A stretch of 6,713 bases of DNA from an uncultured Sutterellaceae bacterium (GCA_947253615.1 CAMYAA010000049.1:1-6713), one strand, 5' to 3'. Counted from the stretch's first letter, positions 1-5,230 are shown. The notes: generated by a model from the sequence alone, not told the origin. Translations and numbers: made by a program.

Positions 1-170
1 TCGGTGTACGGTATGAAAATGTTCGTACTCGTGAGTGTGAGAGGATTAATCTCTAAAACGGCTTCGGTAATCGCAATCACAAGCGCCAACTTGTAGGACG
101 AGTTGAGATCGTTGTTGAGAATTAAGGTTTGGATGGACTCTAAAAAGTCCCCCGACTCAATGGTGCTCAT
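1..170 (-). CDS. Unidentified protein, N-terminal 56 residues (gene runs off the left edge)
   Basis: An open frame reads leftward from ATG at 170-168 to the window edge with no stop. An in-frame TGA lies 9 bases upstream of this ATG, so the start is well bounded, although no clear Shine-Dalgarno is present. The peptide begins MSTIESGDFLESIQTLILNN and continues with a stretch resembling 'SSYKLALVIAITEAVLEIN', predicted helical. A 'YK-[LF]-ALL-A' helix of this kind occurs, as I recall, near the N terminus of some HNH-endonuclease-like proteins of defence regions, but the resemblance is too short to assign a function. A sigma-70-like promoter with a palindrome in its spacer sits directly upstream. 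The gene is divergent from the Kiwa-like operon and shares its A+T-rich composition, so it is probably part of the same acquired region. Confidence 0.6.
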   Translation of the reverse strand, partial: MSTIESGDFLESIQTLILNNDLNSSYKLALVIAITEAVLEINPLTLTSTNIFIPYT

Positions 171-203
171 AATCGAGGCTCAATAAGGTGACAGTTAAAT
201 CCT

Positions 204-232
204 ATTTTAATTCTACCAATGGTAGGTGTCAG
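204..232 (-). promoter_or_regulatory. Sigma-70-like promoter for the leftward partial gene
   Basis: On the minus strand, CTGACA (-35, at 232-227) and TAAAAT (-10, at 209-204) are separated by exactly 17 bases, each one mismatch from consensus. Transcription would start near 197 and give a leader of about 27 bases before the ATG at 170. The spacer contains a perfect palindrome that could be an operator. The call rests on motif match only. Confidence 0.5.
213..225. repeat. Perfect 6-bp inverted repeat, candidate operator
   Basis: CTACCA-A-TGGTAG is a perfect dyad with a single central base. It lies wholly between the -35 and -10 of the leftward promoter, where a bound repressor would block RNA polymerase. 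Its right half extends into GGTAGGT, which recurs at 248-254. No regulator gene is visible in the window. Confidence 0.45.
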
Positions 233-406
233 AAACTTTGAAAGTAAGGTAGGTATTAGATGGTACTGTTGTTTGTTATGAGTCCTTTGTAGTTTGTTGC
301 TTTTAAAAATAATTGCCTTTGTTATTGTCGTAAAACATTTGAGTATGTCGCTTAAAGTCGCAGTGTGTAAGTATGATAGAGAGTAGAGACAATTGAGGAG
401 TAAACG

Positions 407-960
407 GTGGTTTCAAGTGGTTATCGTCTAATTTATAACTTGCTGGGCACGGCCCCATTTTTCATGGCTTTGGGAGCTAGTCAGTATGGGTACATGGGAT
501 TTCTTATAGCTTTGGGAGTTTCTGTTGTAGCAGTATTTGCTTTCTGTATATGGTTAAATAAATTGACGAGTGAACACCGCAAGATATCTATTCAGCCAGT
601 GTCCGTAGTACAACGTCGGAATGGAGTATCGGTTTATTTCATAGCTTACTTGTACCCTCTGTTATTGTCGGATAAATTGACAATATGGACTATAAGCATG
701 CTTATCGCTGCCATTTTTTTATTAGCATTTACTCGGAAACTGAAGAGAATAATCCTATAGCTATGCTTTTGCATTACAAGTTTTATGAAGTGACGGATGC
801 TACAGGGTTAACGTATCTTGTGATGTCAAAGGAAAATATCACTAGAATTAAGTGTATAAATCTCGTAGAGGGCGAGAAAGGTGCAACGTGGAATGCTTCG
901 CAGAAATCCCTGTGTGTTATACAATTTGACGAATCCTTTTTTATTCATGTGTCGGAGTGA
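407..960 (+). CDS. kwaA: KwaA-like membrane protein of a Kiwa system, split by a -1 frameshift
   Basis: GTG start at 407 with GAGGAG (395-400) 6 bases upstream. The zero frame encodes 117 residues and stops at TAG 758-760. It has hydrophobic segments at about residues 8-24, 29-50, 74-88 (IAYLYPLLL) and 93-108. The downstream part lies in the -1 frame and ends at TGA 958-960. Joined by a -1 slip after codon 105 at T TTT TTA (715-721), the protein is 184 residues: a helical membrane part, then a soluble tail starting near SETEENNPIAML with KFYEV and GLTYLVMSK motifs. This layout and size fit KwaA, the membrane sensor that with KwaB defends against phage. The zero-frame product instead ends in a basic tail, TRKLKRIIL. 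The gene could be intact by programmed frameshifting, or broken by loss of one T. The family call rests on recalled motifs plus the KwaB-like neighbour. Confidence 0.68.
715..721 (+). other. Candidate -1 ribosomal slippery heptamer T TTT TTA in kwaA
   Basis: In the kwaA zero frame the codons are ATT (713-715), TTT (716-718) and TTA (719-721), which is the X XXY YYZ pattern for tandem -1 slippage. After a slip the next codon starts at 721 (ATT AGC ATT TAC), exactly the frame that continues to the stop abutting kwaB. A weak stem AGCAT (724-728) with ATGCT (763-767) lies downstream and a 14-base palindrome (692-705) upstream. No strong pseudoknot is obvious by eye. Confidence 0.5.
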
Positions 961-962
961 TT

Positions 963-1886
963 ATGCTATTTGGGCTTTTGCGAATAGAGAAAGAGTACAT
1001 TCTCAAAAGATTTGTGTTTAGCAACGAGGTCGATGACTATATAAATCGTTTGTTCGACAATCAAGAAGATGAGTTCTATCATTTTCGAAATGAAGATCTA
1101 GAAGTTAAGGATTTTTGCATAACCTATGCGAGCTCTAACGAGTTTATCTCGAGATTACCTTTTAATATTTCAGGGGATTTTATTAGTCAGGCAAAGAGTC
1201 CCGCTAGTTTGGACGTAATTGATCCCCAAGATGATTTAACCAAACTGGTAGCGCTAGTAAAAATCAGTTCAACTAACCAATCTCGATTTTTATTTCAATT
1301 GGTAGAAAAAAAGCGAGTGATTTATCCAAATTCATTTTGGATGTTTAGTTCAGGTGCAGAATTAGCAAAATGTTTGACCAATCATGTTGCCTCTTCTTTA
1401 GGTAAGAAAGCTTTTTCATTCACTGGAGATGCTGGATTACAAGCTGGTGATAAGATCACTATGATTTATGATGGGAAGTGGGTTTATTTTAAAAGTTACT
1501 ATCAAGCAAACAGAATTTTTCCATTGAATCAGGAACTTAAAGAAGCCACACATGATGAAATGATGGTTTTTTTGCAGATGGGTTGCTTTACACAGCTCGA
1601 GGATAAAGAAAAAGAAAGCATCATTGGGAGTCTTAATCAGAACCAGAGAAAGCTAGTGGCGCAGGCTATTGCTCTGGGGTATGTTGGTCGCTATAGCGTG
1701 GACGTTATTGCGAACAAATATCAGGACACCGGTAATGAATTAGAGATAGTGGATGGCCGTTTCGTATTCCCTTCAGGGAGTGCCGAAAGAACTCGGTTTT
1801 TAAAATTTTTGGCAGAGTTTTATACCAAATCTTTATTCGATGACTCTAGTGTTTATGAGATTGGTGGTAAGCGACCTGTGTCTTAA
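963..1886 (+). CDS. kwaB: KwaB-like protein (DUF4868 family) of a Kiwa anti-phage system
   Basis: 307 residues from ATG 963, chosen over GTG 957 because GGAG (954-957) sits 5 bases before it. The start is 2 bases after the kwaA stop, so translation is probably coupled. Features fitting DUF4868 are the central segment YFKSYYQANRIFPL followed by an 'EATHDEM..FL' helix (about residues 175-205), the RK-containing helix near 229, and a C-terminal block DGRFVFP ... FLKFLAEFY ... VYEIGGKR that mirrors the family's usual 'FLdEdyY...Y..nSKR' ending. The length matches the family (about 310). In Kiwa, KwaB is the cytoplasmic DNA-binding partner that associates with membrane KwaA and impairs phage replication and late gene expression. 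The sequence has no signal peptide or membrane segment and looks complete. The A+T-rich codon use is unlike tig or clp. The assignment is from remembered family motifs, not a search. Confidence 0.75.
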   Translation: MLFGLLRIEKEYILKRFVFSNEVDDYINRLFDNQEDEFYHFRNEDLEVKDFCITYASSNEFISRLPFNISGDFISQAKSPASLDVIDPQDDLTKLVALVKISSTNQSRFLFQLVEKKRVIYPNSFWMFSSGAELAKCLTNHVASSLGKKAFSFTGDAGLQAGDKITMIYDGKWVYFKSYYQANRIFPLNQELKEATHDEMMVFLQMGCFTQLEDKEKESIIGSLNQNQRKLVAQAIALGYVGRYSVDVIANKYQDTGNELEIVDGRFVFPSGSAERTRFLKFLAEFYTKSLFDDSSVYEIGGKRPVS

Positions 1887-1892
1887 ATAGAT

Positions 1893-1910
1893 ACCTCAGT
1901 TAGTAGAGCA
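1893..1910 (+). other. tRNA D-arm-like remnant
   Basis: These 18 bases match the common bacterial tRNA D-arm AGCTCAGTTGGTAGAGCA at 16 positions (differences at the second and tenth bases). No acceptor, anticodon or T arm surrounds them in order, so this is not a tRNA gene. It lies between kwaB and the tRNA-Leu terminator and may be a scar of tRNA-associated insertion or deletion, or chance. Confidence 0.35.
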
Positions 1911-1916
1911 ATTGGT

Positions 1917-1940
1917 AAAAAAAACGGCCCAATGGGTCGT
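1917..1940 (-). terminator. Rho-independent terminator of tRNA-Leu
   Basis: Read on the minus strand, ACGACCC-ATT-GGGCCGT forms a 7-position stem (one A/C mismatch) followed by eight T. It begins 12 bases beyond the tRNA CCA end. On the plus strand the mismatch becomes a G-U pair, but no T run follows, so it serves mainly the leftward transcript. Confidence 0.65.
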
Positions 1941-1951
1941 TAATCTTTAAT

Positions 1952-2038
1952 TGGTGCGGGAGATCGGACTCGAACCGACACGCCATTTACGGCGTCAGGA
2001 CCTAAACCTGGTGCGTCTACCAATTTCGCCACCCCCGC
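1952..2038 (-). tRNA. tRNA-Leu (anticodon UAG)
   Basis: An 87-nt class II tRNA on the minus strand. The acceptor stem is GCGGGGG with CTCCCGC (one G-U), then discriminator A and an encoded CCA (1954-1952). The D arm is GGCGAAATTGGTAGACGC, typical of tRNA-Leu. The anticodon loop TTTAGGT carries UAG (plus-strand 2002-2004). A long variable arm (ACGCCGTAAATGGCGT) and T loop TTCGAGT follow. It reads CUN leucine codons and closely resembles E. coli leuW. It lies 49 bases beyond the lipoprotein stop on the same strand and has its own terminator. Its 3' end faces the acquired-looking region. Confidence 0.97.
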
Positions 2039-2050
2039 ACACTGATTTGA

Positions 2051-2056
2051 ATTGTA
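2051..2056 (-). promoter_or_regulatory. Possible -10 element for tRNA-Leu
   Basis: TACAAT on the minus strand lies 12 bases before the tRNA 5' end, which would start transcription a few bases upstream of the mature tRNA. I cannot find a good -35 at 16-18 bases, so the tRNA may instead be co-transcribed with the lipoprotein gene. Confidence 0.3.
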
Positions 2057-2087
2057 CAGATTTTTTGCTGAAAGTGGGGCGCTCCCC

Positions 2088-2660
2088 TTAGTTGGAGTCG
2101 TCCGTCCCGTCGCTCGCTCCCGTCAATTGGGTATGTAACGCTAAACGACGACGATTGAACTCACCCCAGGTCATCTTCCCTTTTAAAAATTCGTTTTGTA
2201 AAGCCGAGGCTTGCGGGACAAATAACGAGGCCGAGGTTTGCGCACGCTTCATAAATTCGGCATTCCCCGAATTTAACATCCAGGTGCGTAACTGCTCATT
2301 CATATTGTTGAGCGCACTAAAGACACGCTTGGCCGCTTGAAGTTCAAGCTTTGACGGTAATTGACGTTGACGAAGCTCTTTCTCCGTAATTGTGTTGGGT
2401 AAGCACGGCGTATGCGAGAAATACGGGTGATTGGTTCGCGCAATACAAACCGCATGCGCTAAACGCGACGTCTGCTTAATACGCTTTTGATAAGCCAGTA
2501 CGGTCGGATCGACCGGCTCAGGTTTGACAACTTCGACTGCAGGTTTAGCCGCCGAGGCGAGGGGATCCGTATCGGACTTCATTAAACCCTCTAGACCCGT
2601 ACAGGCCGAAAGACACGTTACTAACCCTAAGATGAGGAAATGGCGGGGCATCGAAGACAT
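2088..2660 (-). CDS. Small putative lipoprotein of unknown function
   Basis: 190 residues from ATG 2660. A TTG at 2672 (4 codons longer) and an ATG at 2651 are alternatives, and none has a clear Shine-Dalgarno. The N terminus is a lipoprotein signal: a basic start (MSSMPRH), a hydrophobic stretch FLILGLVTCL and lipobox LSAC, with the lipidated Cys at residue 20 followed by Thr-Gly. After a proline/valine-rich linker (about 40-52) the rest looks helical and charged, with two further Cys (72 and 86) that could form a disulphide, then long helices near 98-175. Residue +2 is Thr, not Asp, so outer-membrane sorting would be expected if the Lol rule applies. I do not recognise the family. It is divergent from tig and followed by the tRNA-Leu gene on the same strand. 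Confidence 0.82.
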   Translation of the reverse strand: MSSMPRHFLILGLVTCLSACTGLEGLMKSDTDPLASAAKPAVEVVKPEPVDPTVLAYQKRIKQTSRLAHAVCIARTNHPYFSHTPCLPNTITEKELRQRQLPSKLELQAAKRVFSALNNMNEQLRTWMLNSGNAEFMKRAQTSASLFVPQASALQNEFLKGKMTWGEFNRRRLALHTQLTGASDGTDDSN

Positions 2661-2719
2661 GTTGGTAGTCAACCCAAAAAATAAAGAAACACTTGGAAAG
2701 AGACGGAATCGCTAAAAAT

Positions 2720-2747
2720 AATATACGAGCAACTCGCACTCTCGCAA
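2720..2747 (-). promoter_or_regulatory. Candidate promoter of the lipoprotein gene
   Basis: On the minus strand TTGCGA (2747-2742) and TATATT (2725-2720) are separated by 16 bases, about 60 bases upstream of the coding start. The -10 has one mismatch and the -35 two. The direct repeat CTCGCA (plus strand 2734-2739 and 2741-2746) overlaps the -35 and spacer. Motif evidence only. Confidence 0.4.
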
Positions 2748-2831
2748 ACAATTGACAAAAAAAGTCGCAACTTCGTGTTTTCCCCGTGTGCAGAAACTGT
2801 AAAACGAAGGTCGGCACTGTGAAAGTTTCGG

Positions 2832-2837
2832 TATAAT
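2832..2837 (+). promoter_or_regulatory. Consensus -10 (TATAAT) upstream of tig
   Basis: A perfect TATAAT lies 182 bases before the tig ATG, in an otherwise gene-free stretch. The -35 position is poor (GGTCGG at a 17-base spacing). A TTGACA at 2752-2757 is too far away to pair with it. If used, transcription would start near 2844 and give a leader of about 175 nt. Confidence 0.45.
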
Positions 2838-2856
2838 GCAAAGTTTGAACCAAGTT

Positions 2857-2939
2857 GGCTTTGCTCCCGAAGGGGAGCATACTCCAAGCCGTGGTCCCGA
2901 TTACGTGCTAGGCAATACCTTAGGGAGTTCTGCGGAACT
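2857..2939 (+). promoter_or_regulatory. Structured 5' leader of tig
   Basis: Three foldable elements follow one another. The first is GGCTT/AAGCC (2857-2861 with 2886-2890) enclosing a 7-bp stem TGCTCCC/GGGAGCA (2862-2868 with 2873-2879, loop GAAG). The second is CTAGG/CCTTAG with one bulged T (2908-2923). The third is AGTTC/GAACT with tetraloop TGCG (2926-2939). I do not recognise a known riboswitch class. There is no T run, so this is not a terminator. It could be a cis-regulatory RNA or an unannotated small RNA. Confidence 0.4.
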
Positions 2940-3019
2940 TCTGTGGGCTGACTAGCGTTTATTAATAGAGTGGCAAGTCGCTTACGCGTTTGAACACTCC
3001 AATTTATAAAGTTACAAAA

Positions 3020-4345
3020 ATGACCGAACAAGAAAACGTCCAGACTCAAGAAGTCGCTGAAGTTAATCCGCTCGAACGTAGCCTTGAATTACAAGTGAGC
3101 TATGCTGATACGGAATCGATCGTCTCCGAAATCCTTCGTCAGAAGGCTAAGACGGCTCGTATCCCTGGTTTCCGTAAGGGCCACGTTCCTGCTGATAAGG
3201 TTCGTGCCATGTACGGCGCTGAAGCTTTCAACGAAGCGCTCAACCAGTGCGTGGGTAACGCCTGGCAGAAGGCTGTTGAAGAACAGAAGCTCAATGTCGC
3301 TGGCTACCCGGCTATCGATTCTATTCCTAGCGAAGACGACAAGGTCATGAAGTTCAAGGCCGTTTTCGAAGTTTTCCCTGAAGTCGAACTCCCTGACTTC
3401 TCCGCTACCGAATTGAAGCAGTACGTCTGCCCCGTGACCGACAAGGAAGTCGAAAAGACCCTTTCCGTCATGCGTCGTCAACGCGCTTCCTTCAAGGAAG
3501 TTGAACGCGCTGCTGAAGACGGTGACCGCGTCACCATCAACTTCGTCGGTAAGAAAGACGGTGAAGAATTCCAAGGCGGTTCCGCTTCTGGCTACGTCTT
3601 TGAACTCGGTCAGGGCCGTATGCTCCCCGAATTCGAAGCCGCTGTGAAGGGCATGAAGGTTGGCGAAAAGAAGACCTTCCCGTTGACCTTCCCGGAAGAC
3701 TACGGTGTCGAACCGTTGAATGGCAAGGAAGTCGCTTTTGACGTCGAACTCTTGAAGGTCGAAGAAGCTGAACTCCCTGAACTCGACGACGAATTCGCTA
3801 AGAGCTTAGGCGTGGAAGGTGGTGTTGAAGCCATGCGCGCTGAAATCCGCGAAAACCTCGAACGTGAAGTTCAGGCTCGCCTCGACATCATGACCAAGCG
3901 CGAAACGATGGAAGCTGCTAGCGCTGCTTGCACCTTCGCTGTTCCGACCGCTTTAGTCATGCGCGAAGCTGAAGTCTTAAGCCAGCAGATGATGAATGAC
4001 TTGGCTGCTCGTGGTATCAACGTTAAGAAGATGCCCCCGTTAGATCCTTCCCACTTCGCTGAAGAAGCCACCAAGCGCGTTCGCTTAGGCCTCTTCGTTG
4101 ACGCTTTGATCCGCAAGGAACAAATCCAGGGTTCGGACGAACAGGTTAAGGAAATGGCTGAAAAGATCGCTGCTTCCTACGAAAATCCTGCTGAAGTCAT
4201 CGACTACATCATGAACAATCCTGAACGTGTGAGCAGCTTGCGCGCTCAAGCGACGGAAACCAACGTTTCCAAGTGGATTCTCTCTAAGGCTAAGACCGAA
4301 GAAGAAACGCTTGACTTTGAAAAGTTGATGACCGGTCAGCTCTAA
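3020..4345 (+). CDS. tig: Trigger factor, ribosome-associated chaperone and prolyl isomerase
   Basis: 441 residues from ATG 3020, a normal length for trigger factor. An upstream in-frame TTG (2990) is not preferred because MTEQENVQ is a typical start. Residues about 1-115 form the ribosome-binding domain with signature GFRKGHVP at 50-57. The usual pattern is GFRxGKxP, so the Lys of 'GK' is His here while the FRK contact to ribosomal protein L23 is kept. The FKBP-like PPIase domain spans about 160-245 (DGDRVTINFVGKKDG ... FELGQGRMLPEFEAAVKGMKVGE). The helical C-terminal chaperone arms follow to the end. It binds nascent chains at the exit tunnel and helps cytosolic folding. Codon use is strongly biased, as expected for high expression. 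No Shine-Dalgarno precedes the ATG; the upstream bases are A/T rich. A terminator follows, so it is probably transcribed mostly apart from clpP. Confidence 0.97.
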   Translation: MTEQENVQTQEVAEVNPLERSLELQVSYADTESIVSEILRQKAKTARIPGFRKGHVPADKVRAMYGAEAFNEALNQCVGNAWQKAVEEQKLNVAGYPAIDSIPSEDDKVMKFKAVFEVFPEVELPDFSATELKQYVCPVTDKEVEKTLSVMRRQRASFKEVERAAEDGDRVTINFVGKKDGEEFQGGSASGYVFELGQGRMLPEFEAAVKGMKVGEKKTFPLTFPEDYGVEPLNGKEVAFDVELLKVEEAELPELDDEFAKSLGVEGGVEAMRAEIRENLEREVQARLDIMTKRETMEAASAACTFAVPTALVMREAEVLSQQMMNDLAARGINVKKMPPLDPSHFAEEATKRVRLGLFVDALIRKEQIQGSDEQVKEMAEKIAASYENPAEVIDYIMNNPERVSSLRAQATETNVSKWILSKAKTEEETLDFEKLMTGQL

Positions 4346-4368
4346 TTCATTTCTGAAACAGAATGAAT
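4345..4368 (+). other. Stem-loop immediately after the tig stop
   Basis: ATTCATTTCTG (4345-4355) pairs with CAGAATGAAT (4359-4368) with one bulged T and loop AAA. Its first base is the last base of the tig stop codon. It is the first of a series of hairpins in the tig 3' region. Confidence 0.55.
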
Positions 4369-4370
4369 GA

Positions 4371-4392
4371 AGGGAGAGAATCATCTCTCCCT
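4371..4392 (+). other. Perfect 9-bp stem-loop in the tig 3' region
   Basis: AGGGAGAGA (4371-4379), loop ATCA, TCTCTCCCT (4384-4392). No T run follows, so it is not a canonical terminator. It may protect or process the 3' end. A smaller AGCG/CGCT hairpin (4399-4413) follows. Confidence 0.6.
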
Positions 4393-4419
4393 CGATATAG
4401 CGTGCTTGTCGCTCAAACG

Positions 4420-4461
4420 AAAGGAGGATCAACCATGTCGGTGACCTCCTTTTGTTTTTTT
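4420..4461 (+). terminator. Strong rho-independent terminator between tig and clpP
   Basis: AAAGGAGG (4420-4427) pairs with CCTCCTTT (4445-4452). The stem continues inward as TCA/TGA and CC/GG with bulged A residues around a short loop. It is followed by TTTTG and a run of seven T. It should end most tig transcripts before clpP, so clpP needs its own promoter or readthrough. Confidence 0.8.
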
Positions 4462-4473
4462 GATACGCCTTAG
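4435..4473 (+). CDS. Possible 12-codon micro-ORF inside the terminator
   Basis: ATG 4435 is preceded by a perfect AAAGGAGG (4420-4427) at 7 bases and encodes MSVTSFCFFDTP, stopping at TAG 4471-4473. The ribosome-binding site is the 5' arm of the terminator and the coding region covers the 3' arm and U tract. Translation would be incompatible with the hairpin. It may be coincidence, because GGAGG-rich stems are common in terminators. Confidence 0.2.
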   Translation: MSVTSFCFFDTP

Positions 4474-4606
4474 CTCATAGGGAGTAGCAAAAAATCGGCC
4501 AAATGATGACTTGGCGAGCCCTAAAGTCTGGCAATATTGAATAACGTTTGATGGAAAAAATCATCAAGTTTTAAAGGTTGACGACGGGACCCTATGGGGT
4601 TAGTCG

Positions 4607-4617
4607 CTCCTCAGGAG
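4607..4617 (+). promoter_or_regulatory. Ribosome-binding site of clpP within a small hairpin
   Basis: AGGAG at 4613-4617, 10 bases before ATG 4628, is the likely Shine-Dalgarno. CTCC (4607-4610) can pair with GGAG (4614-4617) across TCA, hiding it. The 4-bp stem is weak and would open readily with temperature. Confidence 0.4.
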
Positions 4618-4627
4618 TAGAAATATT

Positions 4628-5230
4628 ATGAGTTTGATCCCTTATGTGATTGAGGATACGGGGCGTGGTGAACGCAGTTACGATTTATATAGCCGTTTGT
4701 TGCGCGATCGAATTATCTTTTTAACAGGGGAAGTCAACGATCAGTCCGCGAGCTCTATCATTGGCCAGTTACTTTTCTTAGAAAGTGAAAATCCCGATAA
4801 GGATATCTATCTCTACATCAATAGCCCGGGCGGTTCCGTCACGGCTGGGATGGGGATTTATGACACGATGAATTTCATTCGTCCGAAGGTCAATACGATT
4901 TGCGTGGGCTTAGCCGCGTCCATGGGCGCGTTCTTGTTAAGCTCGGGCGAAAAGGGTAAGCGCTTTGCGTTACCGAACTCCCGCGTGATGATTCACCAGC
5001 CTTTGGGTGGTACGAAGGGTCAGGCGACGGAAATCGAAATCATGGCGCGTGAAATTCTCCGTACGAAGAAGCAATTAAATACGATCTTGGCGAAAAACAC
5101 GGGTAAGACCTTGGAACAAATCGCTGAAGATACGGAACGCGATCATTGGTTAACGGCTCAAGAAGCTCTTGAGTACGGTTTAATCGACAAGATCTTCACC
5201 TCCCGTGAAGAGTTAGAAAAGTCGCTGTAA
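4628..5230 (+). CDS. clpP: ATP-dependent Clp protease proteolytic subunit ClpP
   Basis: 200 residues. The catalytic triad is visible: Ser98 in GLAASMGAF, His123 in MIHQPLGG and Asp172 in [18 protein letters not shown] (65-74) forms the oxyanion region. ClpP forms two stacked heptameric rings in the cytoplasm that degrade polypeptides unfolded and delivered by ClpX or ClpA, including ssrA-tagged proteins. The protein begins [11 protein letters not shown], almost at the position where mature E. coli ClpP starts. An in-frame TAG at 4601-4603 rules out a longer N terminus, so it has at most a one- or two-residue propeptide. The gene lies between a terminator after tig and a hairpin-bearing spacer before clpX, and is probably co-transcribed with clpX. 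I could not identify a convincing sigma-32 promoter. Confidence 0.98.
   Translation: MSLIPYVIEDTGRGERSYDLYSRLLRDRIIFLTGEVNDQSASSIIGQLLFLESENPDKDIYLYINSPGGSVTAGMGIYDTMNFIRPKVNTICVGLAASMGAFLLSSGEKGKRFALPNSRVMIHQPLGGTKGQATEIEIMAREILRTKKQLNTILAKNTGKTLEQIAEDTERDHWLTAQEALEYGLIDKIFTSREELEKSL

Larger units (their letters stand above)
171..406. other. Divergent intergenic region, A+T rich, with repeats
   Basis: This 236-base spacer separates the leftward partial gene from the rightward kwa operon. It holds the leftward promoter and palindrome listed separately, a second small inverted repeat ACTTT-G-AAAGT at 235-245, and two copies of GGTAGGT (221-227 and 248-254) spaced 27 bases start to start. For the rightward operon I see only a weak candidate -10, TATGAT at 372-377, without a convincing -35. 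No RNA gene or ORF is supported here. Confidence 0.5.

Noticed and set aside
221..254. GGTAGGT repeats as a CRISPR-like or iteron array
   Set aside because: Only two copies of 7 bases are present, so they fit operator half-sites better than an array.
685..960. A separate 91-residue gene starting at ATG 685
   Set aside because: It has no ribosome-binding site, starts inside the kwaA membrane region in another frame, and its first residues are a shadow. The conserved-looking part begins after the T7 tract and joins kwaA by a -1 shift.
957..962. kwaB start at GTG 957
   Set aside because: GGAG at 954-957 is correctly spaced for ATG 963 but overlaps the GTG itself.
1..1950. A duplicate of the tRNA-Leu 3' end as an attL site
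   Set aside because: I looked for copies of the last 20-30 bases of the tRNA left of 1950 and found none; if present it lies outside the window.
2076..2087. GGGGCGCTCCCC hairpin just after the lipoprotein stop as a terminator
   Set aside because: The stem is only 4 bp and no adequate T run follows on the minus strand, so it is unlikely to stop transcription before tRNA-Leu.
2990..3019. Upstream TTG start for tig, adding ten residues
   Set aside because: No ribosome-binding site, and the added residues do not look like a trigger factor N terminus; MTEQENVQ from ATG 3020 does.
2669..3049. Open frame on the minus strand across the lipoprotein-tig spacer
   Set aside because: It covers the promoter and leader region, overlaps the tig start, and its translation has no recognisable domain or consistent composition.
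3089..3574. Long open frames opposite tig and clpX on the minus strand
   Set aside because: They are antisense shadows created by the strong codon bias of these genes; no ribosome-binding sites or family features.
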